Assembly: GCA_965200035.1 (NCBI GenBank) | Contig: OZ241334.1 | Span: 2,914,001-2,978,000, forward strand | From: UBA1952 sp965200035 | Lineage (GTDB): Bacteria > Bacteroidota > Bacteroidia > Chitinophagales > Chitinophagaceae | DNA: 64,000 nucleotides | Direction of reading: 5' to 3' | Shown here: positions 36,901-45,170 of the stretch, in pieces | How positions within the stretch are numbered: position 1 is the stretch's first letter | Layout of the letters: each line of letters starts with the position of its first letter | The notes under the pieces: generated by a model | Databases searched by the model: none | The model's input: the letters and a program-made list of their open reading frames with translations, nothing else | What the model was told of the DNA's origin: nothing | Program-made: the position numbers and the translations under genes

Positions 36901-38683
36901 TACAGACTCTGTTTACAAAGCATTCTTGGCAGGTACTTATTATGTAATGGTATCGGTAACCGGTCAGCCAAGCTGTGCAAATACCTCTACAGGCCTGACG
37001 GTAAGCGTAAATCCGATTCCTGTAGTATCTATTACTGCTGCTACGGCTACTACATTCTGCCAGGGTGGAAGTGTGGTGCTTTCAGCGCCTGCAGGTTACA
37101 ATTACCAATGGCGCATAGGCGCTGCACCTGCAACTACGCCTAACAATGCGCAGACATACACAGCAAATACTACCGGTAGTTTCACTGCGATTGTAACAGA
37201 TCCTGCAACAGGTTGCTTCGCTACTTCCAATGCGATTAATGTAACGGTGAATCCACTGCCATCTGCAACGATCACTACAGCTACCACTACTACGCTTTGC
37301 GCAGGTAACTCTGTAACCCTGAATGCAAATACAGGAACAGGCCTTACTTACCAATGGCTGCTCGCAGGTAACCCTGCACCAGGCATCAGCACAGGCGCAT
37401 CTTACACTACCAGCGCTGCCGGCTCCTATTCTGTACGTGTAACCAACGCAAACAGCTGTGTAGCTACCTCATCTGCCACTGCAGTGACTGTGGTAGCACT
37501 TCCAAGTGCAACAGTAACTCCTACAGGTCCGGTAAATCTCTGCACAGGTGATACGTTGACCCTGACCGGCCCTACCGGAACCGGCTACACCTATCAATGG
37601 AAGAACGGATCTACCAATGCTCTGGGCGCTTCAACTGCAAAGGACTACAAAGTATCAGCCAGCGGCACTTATACCGTGATTGTTACGGCTAATGGTTGCT
37701 CCGTGACTTCTGCGGCGACTACAGTAACGCTTCTGCCTGCACCTAGTGCGCTGATGAGCCCTACTGCGGCAAGCACTGCCTGTGACTCTGTTGTGTTAAC
37801 TTCTGCAAGCACAGGTGTTACTTACCAATGGCGTTTTAATGGCAATAACATTGTTGGAGCTACTAATCCTGCTTACACAGCTGTTACTTCAGGCAGCTAC
37901 TCACTGAGAGTGACTGGAACCAATGGTTGCAGCGCTGTTACACCAGCCGCAGCGATTACTGTAAATCCTTCGCCTACAGGCATCATTACTTACTCATCAC
38001 CACTGGTATTCTGCCAAGGCGGTGCGGTAGTGCTTAACACTTACGCAGGTGCTAACCTGAGCTACGAATGGCGCAGGGATATTACACCGATTGCCGGTGC
38101 GAATACGCCTAACTACATTGCCAGCGAAGCAGGTAACTACACCGTGAAAGTGGTGAACACAGCTACAGGATGCTCCAGAGTATCCAATGGTATCACCGTT
38201 CGCGTGAATCCGCTGCCTGTACCAACCATCCAGTACAATGCTCCTAACAATGAGCTGAACACGGTACAAACCTTTGCCCTGTATCACTGGATTAGAAATA
38301 ATCAGCCAATAACCGGCGGCGATGCGCTGAGAAGCACTTATCATCCAACCAGCAATGGCGCATACTCTGTAATGGTGACTGATTCCAATGGCTGCACGAG
38401 CACTTCAACAATTGTATTCGTAAATAGCGTAGGTATCAAGAATACTCCTGCAGGTGCTAAGGTGAAGATTTATCCGAACCCAACTACAGGTGTACTGCAC
38501 GTAGATGCGCCTGTTAAAGTAAATCTCGTGATCCGTGACATTACCGGTAAAGCGGTAGTTCACGCTGATGATGCAACCGAGCTGAACATTGAAAACCTTG
38601 CTGATGGCATGTACCTTCTGTACATTTCTGATGCGCAGGGACAACTGATCAGGGCAGAGAAGATTACCAAATCTTCGAACTGA
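33926..38683 (+). CDS. Giant secreted modular protein 2, tandem paralog (fibronectin III / Ig-like repeats, T9SS sorting domain)
   Basis: A 1585-residue protein with the same domain order as its upstream neighbour. The signal peptide (Met12 alternative start, MKSKWGRIVGICMLA) ends ANA/Q. Then come the N-terminal beta-sandwich (GGFELGS...AIDDISLTS), one fibronectin type III domain, one Thr/Asn-rich beta module, and a chain of Ig/PKD-like domains. The T9SS sorting domain is at about 1512-1585. The whole protein can be aligned with paralog 1, including unusual strings such as ICDRDTIRLRTNN; the main difference is one missing internal module. A terminator follows each gene, so they are probably separate transcripts. 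Likely adhesin or structural surface protein. Confidence 0.88.
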   Translation: MNLNFINQINAMKSKWGRIVGICMLAASLVTQANAQTALISPTGAGGFELGSTFAANGWTVVNKASTSVPNWSIATANLAQGAYTFTKSGNNAAFITNSPTANTWTYGVTTTASTVHLYRNVTFLSGQTDMRLSFRWNANGESTWDVLYVYLVPTTRTPDTTAPSSNTTTVTGWPGTGTSTLLGSINLAAAGGGSLANITIPAATVGNAAKDSTWKLVFTWKNDGGGGGEPPAAIDDISLTSQCPNLITGVTTNSIGTTTANLSWATLTGATGYSVRYKRISDPVTVATWITPVATATNSITLSGLVPNTAYEYQIAAAGTSCGSFTSSFNFTTACAGPTVVAAPATRCGQGTVTLNAVTPAATAIWYTSAVGGTPIFTGSPFVTPNLTSNTTYYVAARTIAGVSLPVAVGTGTIPSSSFDGVYYHLNGGKKTQYFFTANELIAAGLSAGNITSASFNVTAAGTSYADFNISMKNTASTAMTTTLETGLQGVYNSASVTPIVGANNYSFSTPFPWDGVSNVIMEVCWSNNNTGGSSAVTTMNAPGFICTSYIKADNQLASTLCVSTATGVTTGLRPNVIFGNQVTCESPRTAVPVTITAAPAITVSSPQSGGVCTGTTVTITATSANTGYKYTWTPLDSGSTINRVPTATTTFVVTATDTSLGANAGCVVKDSIRINVNAKPPTPVISPNPITICEGSSTTYTAASTVTGFGQLSVRWINVTGLFRNAALTTAVTATDTIAASIFAAPVTTQSYRAVSYIQGCRSDTSAAATVTVAAKFSTAITVTGSSTTCAPNTITLSAPTGSYTYQWKLGGTNISGATSRTYNAPTTGAYTVTVTATASPNCSYTTPTATNITINPQPPTTITAGGSLLFCTGGSVTLSAPTPPTGTTYTYQWNNGGTPIPGQTLANYSATTAGSYTVTVTNTTTTCSATTPTPTVTTIGSPAAPISAAAVTNTICDRDTIRLRTNNGPNLTYQWYRGGTAAANAIPGATDSVYKAFLAGTYYVMVSVTGQPSCANTSTGLTVSVNPIPVVSITAATATTFCQGGSVVLSAPAGYNYQWRIGAAPATTPNNAQTYTANTTGSFTAIVTDPATGCFATSNAINVTVNPLPSATITTATTTTLCAGNSVTLNANTGTGLTYQWLLAGNPAPGISTGASYTTSAAGSYSVRVTNANSCVATSSATAVTVVALPSATVTPTGPVNLCTGDTLTLTGPTGTGYTYQWKNGSTNALGASTAKDYKVSASGTYTVIVTANGCSVTSAATTVTLLPAPSALMSPTAASTACDSVVLTSASTGVTYQWRFNGNNIVGATNPAYTAVTSGSYSLRVTGTNGCSAVTPAAAITVNPSPTGIITYSSPLVFCQGGAVVLNTYAGANLSYEWRRDITPIAGANTPNYIASEAGNYTVKVVNTATGCSRVSNGITVRVNPLPVPTIQYNAPNNELNTVQTFALYHWIRNNQPITGGDALRSTYHPTSNGAYSVMVTDSNGCTSTSTIVFVNSVGIKNTPAGAKVKIYPNPTTGVLHVDAPVKVNLVIRDITGKAVVHADDATELNIENLADGMYLLYISDAQGQLIRAEKITKSSN

Positions 38684-38707
38684 TTCTGATTCAGAATAAT
38701 TGACTGG

Positions 38708-38734
38708 AAAGGGAAGGCACTGCGCCTTCCCTTT
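38708..38734 (+). terminator. Intrinsic terminator of giant gene 2
   Basis: Perfect 11-bp stem AAAGGGAAGGC/GCCTTCCCTTT with an ACTGC loop, 24 bases after the stop. Confidence 0.85.
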
Positions 38735-38826
38735 CTGATTTTATACAAATGCCCGTCAGGCAGACTTTATAGGATCGTCAACAGATTTTGCAGCAAAAAG
38801 TATAGGCATAAGCCCGCAGTCTTGCT

Positions 38827-38834
38827 TACATTTG
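38827..38834 (+). promoter_or_regulatory. Candidate -7 box of the M16 peptidase gene
   Basis: TACATTTG matches the Bacteroidota -7 consensus TAnnTTTG exactly and lies 21 bases before the chosen ATG. No good -33 TTG at the usual spacing, so tentative. Confidence 0.35.
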
Positions 38835-38855
38835 ACGCTACAGGATTTTAGATTT

Positions 38856-40100
38856 ATGAAACTACTTTTTGAACGGTTTACGCTTGATAATGGCTTAAGA
38901 GTATTGGTGCATCATGACAATACGACACCAATGGTGGCCGTAAATGTACTGTATGATGTAGGCGCGCGGGATGAAGAAGCTGAGCGTACTGGCTTTGCAC
39001 ATCTTTTTGAGCACCTTATGTTTGGTGGCTCCGTCAATATACCCTCTTATGACGAGCCATTGCAGATGGCAGGCGGCGAAAATAATGCCTATACTACCAA
39101 CGATATTACCAACTACTATATTCAACTGCCGCTGGAAAATATGGAGACTGCTTTTTGGCTGGAAAGCGATCGTATGCTGTCACTGGCATTCAGCCCGCAA
39201 AGCCTGGAAGTGCAGCGTAAAGTGGTGAGCGAAGAATTCAAAGAGCATTATATCAACAAACCTTACGGCGATGTATGGCAGCACCTGCGCGCATTGGCCT
39301 ATACAAAGCATCCTTATCAATGGATGACCATCGGTAAAAACCTGCAGCAAATTGAAGATGCTCAGCTGGAAGATGTAAAAGCCTTTTTCAAAAAGCACTA
39401 CAGCCCGGTCAATGCAATCCTTTGCGTAGCCGGAAATGTGAGCATCGAGCAGGTAAAGCAACTGGCTGAAAAATGGTTTGGCGATATACCCGCCGGCGAA
39501 AAATACCACCGCAACATCACCGCAGAGCCTGAGCAGCAGAATGCGCGGAAGCAAACCGTGAAAGCAGATGTGCCGCTGAATGCTTTGTACAAAGCATGGC
39601 ATATAGCAGGCCGCTTATCACAAGGCTACTATGCTGCAGACCTCATTACCGAGATCATGGGCAGCGGCCTTTCTTCCCGGTTGTATCAGCGATTGGTAAA
39701 AGAGCAGCAACTATTCAGCAATATCAACTGCTACCAGACCGGAAGTCTCGATCCGGGACTACTTGTAATCGAAGGAAAGATCAGTGAGGGTAAGACCCTG
39801 GAAGAAGCAGATCGTGCTATAGAGCAGGAAGTCGCATTGCTGGTAGCGGAAGGCGTAACTGCTGATGAATTGCAGAAAGCGAAAAACAACATTACGGCAA
39901 TGATCGAGTTTGAAGATATGACTCTGCTGAACCGTGCTAATAATCTGGCTTTCTATGAACTGCTTGGCAATGCATCGCTCATCAATGAAGAGCTGCAGCG
40001 CTATGAGGCAGTGACGGTGGAAGCTTTGCGTGAAACAACTAAACAGATATTCCGCCTGGAAAACTGTAACACGCTTTACTATGAGAAGCTGAACAAATAA
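38856..40100 (+). CDS. M16 family zinc peptidase
   Basis: A 414-residue protein with the inverted zinc motif HLFEH: His49, Glu52 and His53, where Glu52 is catalytic. The third ligand should be a Glu in the block KVVSEEFKEHY. Other conserved parts are GGENNAYTTNDITNYY and NKPYGDVWQHL. M16 enzymes are clamshells of two halves. This is the active half only, and no inactive M16 partner gene follows, so it may work as a homodimer like mitochondrial-type peptidases. There is no signal peptide, unlike many Bacteroidota M16 proteins. The start at MKLLFERF gives the conserved N-terminus. Confidence 0.9.
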   Translation: MKLLFERFTLDNGLRVLVHHDNTTPMVAVNVLYDVGARDEEAERTGFAHLFEHLMFGGSVNIPSYDEPLQMAGGENNAYTTNDITNYYIQLPLENMETAFWLESDRMLSLAFSPQSLEVQRKVVSEEFKEHYINKPYGDVWQHLRALAYTKHPYQWMTIGKNLQQIEDAQLEDVKAFFKKHYSPVNAILCVAGNVSIEQVKQLAEKWFGDIPAGEKYHRNITAEPEQQNARKQTVKADVPLNALYKAWHIAGRLSQGYYAADLITEIMGSGLSSRLYQRLVKEQQLFSNINCYQTGSLDPGLLVIEGKISEGKTLEEADRAIEQEVALLVAEGVTADELQKAKNNITAMIEFEDMTLLNRANNLAFYELLGNASLINEELQRYEAVTVEALRETTKQIFRLENCNTLYYEKLNK

Positions 40101-40117
40101 CGATAAGCTAAAAATAA

Positions 40118-40150
40118 AAGAGCCCGCATTGAACAATCAATGTGGGCTTT
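40118..40150 (+). terminator. Bidirectional terminator
   Basis: The stem AGCCCGCATTG/CAATGTGGGCT (one G-T pair) with a 6-base loop and flanking A/T runs, between the convergent M16 gene and the gene at 40170. Confidence 0.75.
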
Positions 40151-40169
40151 CTAATGATAGAACCACTGG

Positions 40170-40646
40170 CTATCTGGTAATGAGAAATTTCATAGGCTTC
40201 CCGGTAGCCTGCTGCCCTGATGGGAGCAGCACTTTGATCTCGCTGTAGAAGGCCGTATCGCCTGGCTTGGTTCGGTCAAACAAGGTGCTTTTGATGCCCG
40301 GAGTCAGCGTATCGCCAGAGCAGTATTCCACCAAATAATCTGTCAGCGGCAACGGATTCCCTACAGAATCTTCATACAGGTTGTGCTCTGCATAAGTAAA
40401 TGTAAATCCCTGAATAGTGCCGCCTTCCGTCAGGCGTATCGGCTGGTGCGCTAGTGAATCGAATGCGCGCCTGGATAGCTTGCCCATGCTTATAGAAGAG
40501 CGCCCGAGCGCAACTTCCACCTGTGGCAGCTTCTTTACGGGCACTATTTTGGTCGCCGGTTTATTGGTCTTGCTTTTTTGTGCCATTGCATTCAGAGCAA
40601 ATACAGCAAAGCAAGCAGCCAGACTATAAAAAAAGATACGCTTCAT
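40170..40646 (-). CDS. Secreted hypothetical protein, weakly GldM C-terminal-like
   Basis: A 158-residue protein with a signal peptide ending AMA/Q. The mature part has a Lys-rich linker, then a beta-rich domain with EGGTIQGFTFTYAEHN...DRTKPGDTAFYSEIKVLLPSGQ. The end of this stretch (a basic residue before PG, an aromatic block, EIKV, then a Gly turn and FLITR) recalls the C-terminal domain of GldM, a T9SS motor protein. The resemblance is weak and may be chance. It is 9 bases downstream of valS in the sense of transcription, so probably co-transcribed with it. Confidence 0.5.
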   Translation of the reverse strand: MKRIFFYSLAACFAVFALNAMAQKSKTNKPATKIVPVKKLPQVEVALGRSSISMGKLSRRAFDSLAHQPIRLTEGGTIQGFTFTYAEHNLYEDSVGNPLPLTDYLVEYCSGDTLTPGIKSTLFDRTKPGDTAFYSEIKVLLPSGQQATGKPMKFLITR

Positions 40647-40655
40647 CCCTTAAAT

Positions 40656-43334
40656 TTAAAGCAAACCAAGACTTTCTTCTAATGCTTTTATCTTAGCCAG
40701 TGCATCCGACCTTTTCTTCTGCTCAGAAGCAATGACTTCCGGTTTGGCGCCGGCCATAAACTTCTCATTGCCCAGCTTTTTATCAACACTCATCAGGAAG
40801 CCTTTTTGGTAATCGAGGTCTTTTTGTAATTGCGCTTTTTGAGCGCTGGTATCTACTTCGACTTCGCTTACTAAATAAAGTTTATCCTGACCTACAACCA
40901 ATGAAATGGCTCCTTGTACGGGCATATCCGTTGGATTAATTGCTATGGAGCCGGTCTGATGCATCAATATGGATTGTGTGGCACCGTAAAAGCTGGCGTT
41001 TTCCGATATGTAGGATAGGTTGATCGGATCTTTTGGTTTTAATTTATTCTTTACCCGCGCATCCCGAATAGCTGTAATGGTTTCTTGTAAAGAAGCACCA
41101 TATTTCAACACCTGCTCATCTGCTGCTGAATCAGTAGGAAGCTGTTTTTGGATAAGATCATCGCCCGCCACGCGGTCTGCCAATAAGTGATAGATTTCTT
41201 CCGTGACAAAAGGCAGAAACGGATGCAATAGCTGCAACAGCTGCTCATAAATAGCAATCGTGCGGTCGTACACCTGTTTGGAAATACCTGCATCCTGCGC
41301 TGGCTTCACCCATTCCAGATACCATGAGCAGAAGTCATTCCAGATAAGCGAATAAACGGTTTTCAGCGCTTCGCTCAGGCGGAATTCTTTAAACATGCCT
41401 TCCAGCTCGGCACGTGTTTTGGCCAAATGCTGCTCCATCCATTCTACCGCAAACAGCGCACCGCTTTCATCCGCATTATGGCTGACGCGCTCTTCCCACA
41501 TTTTCACCAGCTTCATCGCATTCCACATCTTATTGATGAAGTTGCGCCCTTGCTCCAGCATGGCTTCATCATAAGGCAGATCATTGCCCGCAGGAGATGC
41601 GATCATGACCGAAAACCGTACTGCATCAGTACCGTGATCTTCGATCAACTGCAGCAAATCCGGAGAGTTGCCTAAAGATTTACTCATCTTACGGCCCTGC
41701 TTGTCGCGTACGATGCCGGTGAAATATACCTTGTCAAACGGTTTTTTCTGCCTGAACTCATAGCCCGCCATAATCATCCGCGCTACCCAAAAGAAAATGA
41801 TCTCCGGTGCAGTTACCAGTGTCTGCGTAGGATAGTAATAGGCCAGTTCTGCATTGTCCGGCGCTTCATTCCAGCCGAATACCTGCAGCGGCCACAGCCA
41901 CGAAGAAAACCAGGTGTCCAGCACATCCTCTTCCTGCCGAAGATCACCGGTTTTGCATTCCGCATTTTGCATTTTGCATTTTGCGATTGCTTCTTCCTCC
42001 GTTTCTGCTACATAAATCTTCCCGTTCTCATCATACCACGCAGGAATGCGCTGACCCCACCAGAGCTGGCGCGAGATGCACCAGTCCTTGATATTCTCCA
42101 TCCAGTGACGGTAAAGGTTCTTATATTTTGGAGGGAAGAACTCAATCGTCTCATCCATCACTGCTTTCAGCGCGGGCGATGACAACTCTTCCATCTTCAT
42201 CCACCACTGCATGCTCAGGCGCGGCTCGATCACCGCATTGGTACGCTCAGAAAAGCCAACCTGATTGCTGTAATCTTCTTCTTTTTCGAGCTGGCCTAAA
42301 GCGCGCAGGTCTTCCACAATCTTCTTTCTTACAACGAAGCGGTCTTCGCCAATATATACCTGTGCAGCCCCGCTCATGGTGCCGTCTTCATTCAAGGTAT
42401 CAATAACCGGCAGGTTGTGCTTCAGACCAAGATTATAATCATTGATATCGTGCGCCGGAGTCACCTTTAGCGTACCCGTACCAAATTCCATATCTATATA
42501 CTCATCAAAAATGATGGGCACCTTACGGTTTACGATAGGTACGATGGCGAAGCGGCCTTTCAGATGCTTATAGCGCGGATCATCGGGGTGTACGCATATT
42601 GCTGTATCACCGGGAATGGTTTCCGGGCGCACGGTAGCTATCGTGATATACGCCTCGTCTGGCCCCCATCCCAGCCTTCCCCCCTCGGGGGAAGGGGACG
42701 TGCTGTCATCTTCTTTTGGCGCAAGCTTATACTTCACATAATAGAGCTTTGAAGCAGTTTGCTTGTGGATTACTTCCTCATCGCTGAGCGCAGTCTTGCC
42801 CTGCGGGTCCCAGTTCACCATTTTTACGCCGCGGTAGATGTAGCCCTTGTTATACAGCTCTACAAATACACGAATGACTGCTTTATAATAGGCATCATCC
42901 ATCGTGAAATGCGTACGGTCCCAGTCGAGCGCGCAGCCCAGCTTTTTGAGCTGCTGCAGGATGATGCCGCCATATTTCTCTTTCCATTCCCAGGCATATT
43001 TCAGGAACTCCTCGCGGCTCAGCGACTTTTTATCTATGCCGCGCTCGCGCAGCATACCTACTACCTTGGCTTCTGTAGCAATAGATGCATGGTCGGTGCC
43101 CGGCACCCAGCACGTATTGTAGCCCTGTGCTTTGGCGCGGCGGATGAGGATATCCTGCACCGTATTGTTCAGCGCATGGCCCATGTGCAGTATGCCCGTA
43201 ACATTGGGCGGGGGCATTACAATCGTATAAGGCTCGCGGTTGTCCGGCGTGGAGTGGAAATACCCGTTCATAGTCCAATGCTCGTACCATTTATTGAATG
43301 CCGCTGCGTGGTCAAAATTTTTACTGATCTCCAT
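40656..43334 (-). CDS. valS: Valyl-tRNA synthetase carrying two in-frame repeat inserts
   Basis: An 892-residue class I synthetase that charges tRNA-Val and edits Thr. PPPNVTGILHMGHAL holds the HIGH motif, GRKMSKSLGNS the KMSKS loop, and the C-terminal coiled coil (AQLQKDLDYQKGFL...) binds tRNA. Two short stretches do not look like normal ValS. One is SPSPEGGRLGWG, encoded by a G/C-rich palindrome just before ITIATVRPET in the editing domain. The other is KCKMQNAECK, encoded by TGCAAAA repeats just before LRQEEDVLDTWFSS. Both keep the frame, and the surrounding motifs are intact, so the enzyme should be active. Confidence 0.95.
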   Translation of the reverse strand: MEISKNFDHAAAFNKWYEHWTMNGYFHSTPDNREPYTIVMPPPNVTGILHMGHALNNTVQDILIRRAKAQGYNTCWVPGTDHASIATEAKVVGMLRERGIDKKSLSREEFLKYAWEWKEKYGGIILQQLKKLGCALDWDRTHFTMDDAYYKAVIRVFVELYNKGYIYRGVKMVNWDPQGKTALSDEEVIHKQTASKLYYVKYKLAPKEDDSTSPSPEGGRLGWGPDEAYITIATVRPETIPGDTAICVHPDDPRYKHLKGRFAIVPIVNRKVPIIFDEYIDMEFGTGTLKVTPAHDINDYNLGLKHNLPVIDTLNEDGTMSGAAQVYIGEDRFVVRKKIVEDLRALGQLEKEEDYSNQVGFSERTNAVIEPRLSMQWWMKMEELSSPALKAVMDETIEFFPPKYKNLYRHWMENIKDWCISRQLWWGQRIPAWYDENGKIYVAETEEEAIAKCKMQNAECKTGDLRQEEDVLDTWFSSWLWPLQVFGWNEAPDNAELAYYYPTQTLVTAPEIIFFWVARMIMAGYEFRQKKPFDKVYFTGIVRDKQGRKMSKSLGNSPDLLQLIEDHGTDAVRFSVMIASPAGNDLPYDEAMLEQGRNFINKMWNAMKLVKMWEERVSHNADESGALFAVEWMEQHLAKTRAELEGMFKEFRLSEALKTVYSLIWNDFCSWYLEWVKPAQDAGISKQVYDRTIAIYEQLLQLLHPFLPFVTEEIYHLLADRVAGDDLIQKQLPTDSAADEQVLKYGASLQETITAIRDARVKNKLKPKDPINLSYISENASFYGATQSILMHQTGSIAINPTDMPVQGAISLVVGQDKLYLVSEVEVDTSAQKAQLQKDLDYQKGFLMSVDKKLGNEKFMAGAKPEVIASEQKKRSDALAKIKALEESLGLL
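41950..41986 (-). repeat. In-frame TGCAAAA-type repeat inside valS
   Basis: Minus-strand words GCAAAATGCAAAATGC and GGAATGCAAAA encode AKCKMQNAECK. The same vocabulary occurs in the OstA-like gene (63816-63846) and in the intergenic element at 7601-7632. Confidence 0.6.
42662..42705 (-). repeat. In-frame palindromic element inside valS
   Basis: Contains a perfect 9-bp stem CCTTCCCCC (42675-42683)/GGGGGAAGG (42687-42695) with loop CTC. It encodes SPSPEGGRLGWG in the editing domain. Related ones lie between genes in many bacterial genomes. Confidence 0.7.
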
Positions 43335-43463
43335 ATAATAAAGAAGGAAAATACTGAAAGGTCTGCTTAGGTCCGCAATGAATTACGGAGCGCAAATATA
43401 GCATTCTACAGAGTGCTGCATATTTCAGCGTGCAGATAGATGATGAATGTATTCAGATAAAAA

Positions 43464-43490
43464 AAGCCACCTGCTTCCAACAGACGGCTT
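43464..43490 (-). terminator. Terminator of the secreted hypothetical gene
   Basis: Minus strand: a 10-bp stem AAGCCGTCTG/CAGGTGGCTT (two G-T pairs), 7-base loop and a T run, 21 bases after the stop at 43512. Confidence 0.75.
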
Positions 43491-43511
43491 AAAACTATTT
43501 CGTGTCTGTTA

Positions 43512-44354
43512 TTACAATAATCCTTTGCCCACCAGCTTAGAGGCCACCTGACTCAGGAAGGGAACCTTATCATTGACCGGATTCATCTGCATGCTTGGAG
43601 GAATGCGGTCTTCCGTGCGCTTGCCGTTGTCAAAGATCATCATATTGCTGCCGCCAATAGTCATCCATACCATACATACAATGCCATTGTTCAAATTGCG
43701 GATCACGTAATGATACTCATTGCTGCCAATGCCATTGGAAGGCGGCGTCACCACCAGCTCCCAGTAGCCGATCACCGTATTGTCCTGGCCAATCTTGCCG
43801 AATTCATTGATATCGATTCCCTTGTTCATATTGCGCTGCGGCGGAGTAGAAGTAACAGTAATCAGCTGCACCATAGAATCGTTGCGGGCAGCAAGCATAG
43901 CCGGATAATCGCCGAACTGATTCTGCTGGGCTTTGAAATACTCGCGCATAGCGGTTTCATTCATCTTACCATCCGTCTGAACCAGATTTTTACTCACCAC
44001 CAGTTGACCTACTGCTTTGAATGAGCCATCAAGATCAGGACAGGAAGCATTGAGCCCGAGCGGAGTGCTGCGCATTGTATAATACCAGACAGTAGGCCCG
44101 CCCAGTGTATCGTTGAAGCGGTGGAGCAGGTAGCCCAGGTATTCCGTAGCGCCGGTAGCATCCGTCACAAAGAAATTCTTGCCAACACCCATGCCCAGGT
44201 TAAACTTTCCTTCCTTGACTTTTTCGCTGTTCAGCTTGGCCACTACGCCGGTCGGGCTGCTGAAGTCGCCCGATTTTTTGTCAAACGTAATTTGCTGGGC
44301 ATTCACAGCCGTAAAGCCGGATAATATAATTAATGTAATTATAGTTGCTTTCAT
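43512..44354 (-). CDS. Secreted hypothetical protein (280 aa)
   Basis: Signal peptide MKATIITLIILSGFTAVNA/Q. The mature protein has beta-rich, Gly-containing segments (KFNLGMGVGKNFFVTDATG, GYLLHRFNDTLGGPTVWYYTMRS) and a C-terminal part rich in Asn and Met (IRNLNNGIVCMVWMTIGGSNMMIFDN). I do not recognise the family. No lipobox, no sorting domain, no catalytic motif. It is divergent from the next gene, which is another secreted hypothetical of comparable size. The 39-base gap between the two starts must carry overlapping promoters, so the two may be co-regulated. Confidence 0.65.
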   Translation of the reverse strand: MKATIITLIILSGFTAVNAQQITFDKKSGDFSSPTGVVAKLNSEKVKEGKFNLGMGVGKNFFVTDATGATEYLGYLLHRFNDTLGGPTVWYYTMRSTPLGLNASCPDLDGSFKAVGQLVVSKNLVQTDGKMNETAMREYFKAQQNQFGDYPAMLAARNDSMVQLITVTSTPPQRNMNKGIDINEFGKIGQDNTVIGYWELVVTPPSNGIGSNEYHYVIRNLNNGIVCMVWMTIGGSNMMIFDNGKRTEDRIPPSMQMNPVNDKVPFLSQVASKLVGKGLL

Positions 44355-44393
44355 CTTTTGTATAAATTCGTTGCAAAATAATCAATACAATTA

Positions 44394-45113
44394 ATGTCTA
44401 TGAAAAAAATAATTATAGCTATAGCCCTCCTTGCTGCCTGTCCGGCCATGAGCCAGGCGCAGGGTTTTTTTGATAAAATGAAAAAATTTGCCGGCACCAG
44501 CGATACCGTAGGAGTATGGAAAGGCAGTGTTTATACCATTCAGGGCGATGGCAGCATTAATTTTCCCGACGGCTCCATGCAGGAAGGAACCATCCAGTTC
44601 AGCATTACCGCCGATAGCCGTGATCTGCGGATTGTTTACTTCACGCCTGCTGCCGAGATGAAGCCCAAACGAATCGAATCAGATGATATTCAGTATTTCA
44701 CCGTAAAAGGCATTCGTTTTTATCCGGTGCGTACCAAGGAAGATGATATGAATATCGGCAACAAGACCATTTTCATGGAAATGGTAAATGCCTTGCCCGA
44801 TGACAAGTTCAAGATGTACCGCCTGCGCAAGCTGGAGAAAAACCCGATGCAGGGCTCAGACCAGAAGCCTTACGATCTTAAGCGCGGCTATTATGTGATG
44901 CTGCCCGAGTTCAAGAATGCCCATGAGATCATTGACCTCGCCTTTACGCCTTTTGCCAAAAAGATGAGCGAATACCTGAAAGACTGCCCGGACCTCGCCA
45001 AGAAGATCACCGATAAGGAAAGCGGCTACAAATACAATATGTTCAACGGCGCAGCCAACGATGAAATATTTCTCCGCGTAATGACCGAATACAACAATTG
45101 CCAGAAGCAGTAA
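44394..45113 (+). CDS. Secreted hypothetical protein (239 aa)
   Basis: Two in-frame ATGs (44394 and 44400) precede the signal peptide KKIIIAIALLAACPAMSQA/Q; either may start translation. The mature part has an amphipathic FFDKMKKFAG, then VGVWKGSVYTIQGDGSINFPDG, which looks like the first strands of a beta-barrel or lipocalin-like fold. It is followed by a charged region with many Lys/Asp, including NAHEIIDLAFTPFAKKMSEYLKDC. Two Cys in DCPDLAK and NNCQKQ. Function unknown. Ends at a strong terminator. Confidence 0.65.
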   Translation: MSMKKIIIAIALLAACPAMSQAQGFFDKMKKFAGTSDTVGVWKGSVYTIQGDGSINFPDGSMQEGTIQFSITADSRDLRIVYFTPAAEMKPKRIESDDIQYFTVKGIRFYPVRTKEDDMNIGNKTIFMEMVNALPDDKFKMYRLRKLEKNPMQGSDQKPYDLKRGYYVMLPEFKNAHEIIDLAFTPFAKKMSEYLKDCPDLAKKITDKESGYKYNMFNGAANDEIFLRVMTEYNNCQKQ

Positions 45114-45132
45114 TCATTCGCATTGTAATTAT

Positions 45133-45166
45133 AAAAACCGGCAGGATAATAATCCTGCCGGTTTTT
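45133..45166 (+). terminator. Bidirectional terminator before lysA
   Basis: Perfect 15-bp stem AAAAACCGGCAGGAT/ATCCTGCCGGTTTTT with a 4-base loop, between the convergent hypothetical gene and lysA. Confidence 0.9.
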
Positions 45167-45170
45167 CTTT

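Noticed and set aside
28417..38683. Giant proteins as polyketide or toxin (Rhs/CDI) systems
   Set aside because: The domains are only Ig-like, fibronectin and T9SS sorting; there is no toxin-like C-terminus or immunity gene.
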